Assembly (NCBI GenBank): GCA_002007465.1 | Contig: LNAC01000336.1 | Coordinates: 1,312,423 to 1,376,422 of the forward strand | DNA from: Ailurus styani | Lineage: Eukaryota > Chordata > Mammalia > Carnivora > Ailuridae | DNA: 64,000 nt | Direction of reading: 5' to 3' | Shown here: piece by piece, positions 58,616 to 64,000 of the stretch | Numbering within the stretch: the stretch's first letter is position 1 | Layout: every line of letters starts with the position of its first letter | Notes under the pieces: model-generated | The model's database searches: none | Seen by the model: only the letters and a program-made list of their open reading frames with translations | Told to the model about the DNA's origin: nothing | Position numbers and translations under genes: made by a program

Positions 58616-59560
58616 GATACTGTTGATACATGTACACTGCCCAAATCTTAGTTCTCCATGCTGCTGTGCTGAGGCAGTGACAGCTGATAATTCTCAGCCT
58701 AGTCTCTCTCCATGATTGCCCTTGGTTGAGTATAGTGACTTTTCCAAAGCTATGGGGGGAAGTTCACATACAATAGCTGGTTGATATAGGGGAAAGACCC
58801 TTGCTATTAAAGAATAAGCTAATAGTTTGAATTTCAGGAGGGCCAACTTATCTTCATTTTCAAGTCACACTGACCATCACTCCTACAAGGTCCTAGTGAG
58901 ACCTTGAAGGCCTCAGCATCCACTGCTTTTATGCTGTGTCTGCCCATGCTCTACTTGGGCAGGGGGATGTTCACATGGAGCACTGGCATCCACAAAACTG
59001 CCTCCATAATATTCCACGTTGCCATTCCCCTCTGAGATCTGCCACATTAAAGTGATGCTGTCTCCACTAGAACCTCAAAGTAAACCTTTTGAATCATGGA
59101 GAACTCGTCTGTCTCATACATAATTACAAGACAAGGAAGAAACTTGTGGAAAGATAAGTTATAATGAGGTGTATTCTTGACATTTTTTTTTTACCGTTTG
59201 ATCCTTGAAAATGGAGAATAAAGTAAAAAGAAATAATTTGTGACATAAGCAATAAAGGAACTTTAATGTAGTATTTTAGTCATTATTAAACATTGTTGTA
59301 ATAACTTCCCAAATTGGAGATGGCTATCAAAAGCACTAATAATGACTTAAAATGAATTCTTCCAAACAGAAAGGCAGAGCAATGAACAAAACTTAAGTTT
59401 TTGAGATCAAATTATCAAGAAATTTCATACCCACAGAACCAGATTTTGTAGTTTTGGATGACTACCTTGTAAATAGGAAGACCATATGTCCTGGGTTGCT
59501 AGGAATAATTGGGGTTTATACCTGCTATTCCAGAGTAATTATTAATAGCATCTTCATTTT
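58616..59560. other. Unassigned sequence
   Basis: Nothing recognised. Confidence 0.4.
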
Positions 59561-59564
59561 AGGA

Positions 59565-60050
59565 TATTGAGTTGAAATCCACATAACATAAAATTAACCA
59601 CTTTAAAATGTAAAATTTAGTGGTTTATAGTATATTCACGGTGGTGTGAAACCATCACCTCTGTCTAGTTCCAGATATTTTCATTGCCCCCAGAGGAAAT
59701 CCCATACCCATTTAATAGTCAATCCCCATTCCTCCCACCCCCAACCCCTGGAAACCACTAATCTTGTTTTCTGTCTCTATGAGTTTACCTATTCTTGATG
59801 CTTCATGTAAATGAAATCATACAATATATGGTCTTTTGTGTCTGGTTTGTTTTACTTACTAGAGTGTTTTTGAGGTTCATCCACATTTCAGCATTGTTTT
59901 GTTTCTTTTTATGGCTAAATGATATCCACTATATAGACAGATCCCATTTTATTCATGCCTTCATCCATTGGTGGGAATTTGAATTGTTTTCAGCTTTTGG
60001 CTATTGTGATTAGTGCTGCTATGAACATTATTGTGCATGTATTTGATTTA
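59565..60050 (-). mobile_element. L1 (L1M-type) fragment, antisense
   Basis: 'ataaaattaaccactttaaa', 'gtggtttatagtatattcac', 'cccctggaaaccactaatct', 'gtcttttgtgtctggtttgt', 'gaggttcatccacatttcag' and 'gtgctgctatgaacattat' follow the reverse complement of an L1M ORF2 end/3' UTR. Both ends truncated. Confidence 0.85.
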
Positions 60051-61320
60051 TTAATCTTCCTCCAAAGTGCATGATGTTGTCTGTCACAGAAATGTTTAAG
60101 TAACATTTCATCATTAATGTGAATGATTAATTTTGTCATTTTTCAAAAGGAAAGATATAATGCTAAGATTGGTCCATGAGTTTATTCACCTTCTCAAAAG
60201 AAAGGGACAATAGTTTACACTTAAGAATCTTAGACTGTTATGAGAAAAAATAGTACTTTAAACATGCTGCTGCATTTGAACTATCTCCTTTCAGATTTCA
60301 TATATACTCTGTTCTTCTAGCCTATCTTAAGCTCATTAAGATCATTGAAAGCTTTCCAAACGTTACTTACATGTAGAAGGTACAGACAATGTTCAAATTG
60401 AAGAGAGTGATCCTCTCTTTTCCATGGAAAACAGTCTACACTTCGAGGAAGTAGAATCTACATGTTTCTTACTTATGTCTAGTTGGTCCATCAGGTCGTT
60501 TTCTGTGATCCCTTTGATATGCAAGAAATTTCAAAAGACTTCATGATCAAGAAGGAAGCTTTTGGCAACTGCAGAGAAGCATTGAAGGTTTAATTTGGTT
60601 GAGAAGAGTATCAACTTTAGCTTTCTTCTATTGAGTTTCCCTCTGATTAAATAGGCTTGTGTGAGAATTTCAGCCCTAAGGACCTTTGACTCTATGGATT
60701 TTGTTATTATGGTGCATCCTTAAGCTTAAACTACCTCAACTGTGTAAAGAATTAAGGCATTCCCTCAAACTCAGAGCAAAATTGATTGGCGTTTAAACAA
60801 GCGGGGAAAATGGAAAGATTTGGGGTCTCAGTGATTCTGGTTGAGAACTAGAAGGAATTTGACAATTGTTCTATCTTCAATCTCCTTTGCTCATGTTGAT
60901 ATAACATTAGGATTATCAAAAGTACATTATGATTAATAAAATTGTACGAAAAGCAGTTTAAACACTTAAAGCTCTCTGCAGTCAGCTAGGGATGAGGTAG
61001 GTAGAATATTTTTCCTATTTCTTTTTTCTATTCCCCCAAGAGGAATTTTAAGAAGATTCTTTACACATAGCAAATGCTCAATAACTACATTTTGAATTGA
61101 ATTAATATTCTTTAACATCTTTCATCTCCTTCCATATATGAGTGCTTTAAGTATTGTAAAATAAAACCAAAGTACAAATGTAGGTTTATGATGGAAAAAA
61201 ATCTATAAGTAGAATAGATTAAAGATTTTGAAAATCTTGTCAGTCTTAGCCATTAGAAATTTTCTACTCTCACTCTGTCTATGGGAAGAAAGAGACAGGA
61301 GGGGATAAATTTGGAAGGTA
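60051..61320. other. Unassigned sequence
   Basis: A short L2-terminus-like phrase ('agcaaatgctcaataactac') lies at 61069-61088. Otherwise nothing recognised. Confidence 0.4.
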
Positions 61321-61324
61321 ATCA

Positions 61325-61530
61325 TATTAGGGTTCTAATTTCTGTTCTTTCATTTATAAATTATTTGGCAAGACATTTCTCTTTCTGTGTCTCCATCCCA
61401 TCTTCTACCCAATGGAGGCAGTGATAGCTAATCCATAGGGCTATTGAGAGGCTTAAGTATTATAATATCTATAAAATTATGAAGCACACTGTGTAGCTTA
61501 AGATTAGTCTTAATAAATGTTGTGTTCTTC
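61325..61530 (+). mobile_element. MIR SINE
   Basis: 'gggttctaatttctgttctt', 'ttatttggcaagacatttct', 'ccatagggctattgagaggc' and 'cttaataaatgttgtg' follow the MIR order. Confidence 0.65.
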
Positions 61531-63340
61531 CTCTTTTCTGACCACTTGGGGATGGGAATTGTGGAGTAGAAAATATTTTATCTTTTCTTTTGTTTTGTTT
61601 TTAACAAAAGCAAAACCTAGGGGGAAAATGTAAATATAAATGTTTTCAGACTATAAGAAGACATTTTAAGAGTGTTAAATTCTATCAAGTTAAATTCTAC
61701 TCACAGAGGCTAATCTCATGTATAAATACTCTAAGTTCTAGCTTTTGAATCTGTTTCAGTTCCTTTTCTCACTTCCTCTAAAATAAAGTGAAGTTGGAGT
61801 AATTTAAATCTTTTTTTATAATGTCTGCCATGTGACATAACCAATGTAAGCAAGTAAACTCACACAGTTTACTGATTTATATATTAGCATAGATAAAAGT
61901 GTTCCTTGTCTTTCTAGACTGTCAATGTAGAAGGAAGCAAGAGAAACCATTCTGAATGTGTATTACACTTATTTATCCTGTCATTTAAAGTAAAAAATAG
62001 AAAGCAATCTCCAAAAGATGCTCACTTTTTATAAGTAAGGTAACCATAATCAAAGCTGTGGTAGTACAAACTACTTGATTAATGTTTTATACTCATAAAA
62101 TTGATTTTGTATATATATATCTAGAATAGATCTCCTCTGAAAGGTATCTGCTAATCATCTAACCTTATAGAACATATAAAACTCAGAAAATGAATTTTCT
62201 GGTGTCTAAGGAGAATACATCTGTGATGTAAACCAGAATGCTGAGGTGGGCCATCACTGTCTCCTCTCCATGTAAGTATGTTACAGGGTAGGCCAAATTG
62301 TTATGAGGAAGTTGTTTGGAGGACTAGAATCAGAACATTTTAGGTATTCCAAGATTAATCTTCTCTGGCCACAGGGATAAGAGTCCCCAAATCTGGGAGG
62401 AAGGGTGTCTCTCCCTAGACAATGCTTACATGGTCTTTGATCAGTTTTATTCTTTTAACCTCTGTTCCCTGTTTTTTTCTATACTGGTTATAATATAGTA
62501 GATTAAGTTACTAGATATCTACTTAATAAATCACATTTTGCTCCTACTTTCTCTAAATTAGAGCTGTGTGTTTATCCAAATGATTTAGTCACAAATTATA
62601 GTCTCTAGAGATAGATAATAAAATATAATGTGCACAGATAGTATCTCTTCAGTTTTCTGAGAGCAAATTTATGTTCAGTGCTAAAGAGAGGGGAGTATTA
62701 CCCTTACCTCAGATATTGCCCCTAAATACAACTAAAATGGCTTGACTGAGGTGTATACACATGAAAGATTCAAGGTCTTATAACTTGATATTCTCTCCTG
62801 TAAATTTTAAAATCATTTTTTATGTAAATTTTAGATTGTAGTGCTCCACAGAGCAAATTGGGTATCTAAGAATAAATATAAAGCAGAGAAGTATTAACAT
62901 CTCTTATAAAATCTGCTTCTATTAAAAAAAAAAGATTTAGTTTCCATTTATATGAGGCTGTTTTTGGAATTAGGTCTTTCCCCGTTAAATTCTAAATACA
63001 CAAATGCAGATTAACGCCCAGTCTTTAAAATGCTCTGTCACTTTGAGTACTTAATTAATTATGCAGATATTTTTGAGGGATAGCTATGTAAATCTTGCTG
63101 TTAGCTAGCCTTAAAAAATTAATTCCTGTCACTACCAAGCTTCTAATTTATCAATTCTAATTAAATCTTTGCTTCTCCTCACCTTGGTTGCTAAAATATG
63201 GAGCTCTAATCATTGAATCTTTACTTTTTCTTACTCTTTCTATATTCTTTTGCCCCCTCCTCTCTTTCTCTTTCCTCTTTTTCTCTCTCCTCCTCTGAAG
63301 TTCAGAAATACAAAGTTACAAATATGGATAATGGCAGAAA
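61531..63340. other. Unassigned AT-rich sequence
   Basis: No gene. A CT-rich low-complexity run lies at 63249-63296. Confidence 0.4.
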
Positions 63341-64000
63341 GAGATGAGTGACCAACAGCATGAAGGTATTGCTGCCATCACAGTAGCTTTCCTGCTGTGC
63401 ATATCTGCACTCACCCTTCCTGCCTTGCTGCCTGCTACTATCCTTAAGCCTCTCTTGCTCCTAAGGCTGATCTCTTCACTTGCTCAAGAGCTCCCATCTT
63501 TTCTCCTAGTTTGCCCATTGCTCCAAATTTTGTCTCCTTTCTTCACTATCCTTGTTCCCTCTCTAGTGCATTTATTCCATTTTTTAAAATGGTCTCTTGC
63601 CCTTGAAGTTCCTCCTGCTATTATTCCAGGATTTGTCTTGAATCCTCTTTTCTCACACCCTATGTCTAATCTGTCAGGAAATTGTTAGCTTTGTCTTAAA
63701 GATGTATAAAAATCCCACGACTTATCACTTATTTCACCCCCCTCACCTTAAAAGCAGGTGTCCTATCAAGTGAAAATCAGATTTCCTCTGGATTATTAGA
63801 ATGGCCTCCCACCAAATCTTCCGCTTCCTTATGACCTATTACCAACAGAGTAACAAATGTAATCATTTCAAAACTCAAGTCAAATCATAGTCATGTTCTG
63901 AAGAAAATATATCTATGCTTTCTAGCACATGCCCAAATCATTACTGTGGCCAGTGTGACTCTGCTTAATCCAGTGCCTCTGCTACTCTCTCATCTTCTAC
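63341..64000 (+). other. Possible ancient interspersed repeat reaching the window edge
   Basis: 'ggattattagaatggcctcc', 'tcaagtcaaatcatagtcat' and 'ctctgctactctctcatctt' recall an old mammalian repeat with cysteine/leucine-rich pseudo-frames. This explains the 114-codon frame at 63344-63688. Family not established. Confidence 0.3.

Overview
This window looks like non-coding nuclear DNA from a carnivoran mammal, most likely a mustelid (mink, ferret, marten or otter type). The main evidence is about two dozen tRNA-derived Can-SINEs. Several carry the head variant GTGGGTTAAAGC and long TCTCTGCCTGCCTCTCTGCC pyrimidine blocks, which I associate with mustelid genomes. Carnivore-type L1 3' ends and ordinary eutherian fossils (MIR, L2, MLT1, Tigger, hAT/MER5-like, L1M) support this. 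I found no host protein-coding exon, tRNA gene, intact rRNA gene, CpG island or CRISPR-like array. The open reading frames are short and lie in SINEs, L1 remnants, microsatellites or unassigned AT-rich DNA. The window is therefore intergenic or deep intronic.

Layout. 1-1.3 kb: antisense L1 ORF2 fragment, a 105-bp pure pyrimidine tract and a 44-bp perfect palindrome. 2-4.8 kb: MIR, a SINE, a probable SINE-L1 chimera, and hAT fragments split by two SINEs. 7.1-8.8 kb: antisense L1M split by a young SINE. 9.5-12.6 kb: an MLT1 LTR nested inside another MLT1 LTR, an ERV1-like solo LTR, L2, a 5'-inverted L1 and another LTR-like block. 14.3-17.1 kb: nested L1s. 19.5-25.5 kb: SINE cluster and an L1M 3' region. 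25-27 kb: three single-N junctions flanked by near-identical direct copies. 28-32 kb: young SINEs, a second 5'-inverted L1, and a SINE that appears to have carried downstream sequence with it. 34.6 kb: a tailless 5S rRNA retropseudogene. 36.3-37.5 kb: L1M. 40-44 kb: an L1 tail and a SINE at one target site, an LTR-like block, MIR and SINEs. 48-54.5 kb: three Tigger-type DNA transposons, one holding a perfect (AT)33 and one holding a SINE, among L2/MIR pieces. 55.9-56.7 kb: tandem SINEs and two more N junctions. 59.6 kb: antisense L1. The remainder to 64 kb is mostly unassigned, with MIR and an old repeat-like end.

There is no operon or pathway to describe. The content is the history of retrotransposition: target-site duplications (TSDs), nesting order, template switching, 5' inversion and transduction can be read directly. 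No new coding or defence system is supported. The items most worth checking are the 5S tailless retropseudogene, the SINE-L1 chimera, the SINE 3' transduction, the palindrome and the N-junction duplications. Family names come from recognising consensus features by eye, not from a database search.
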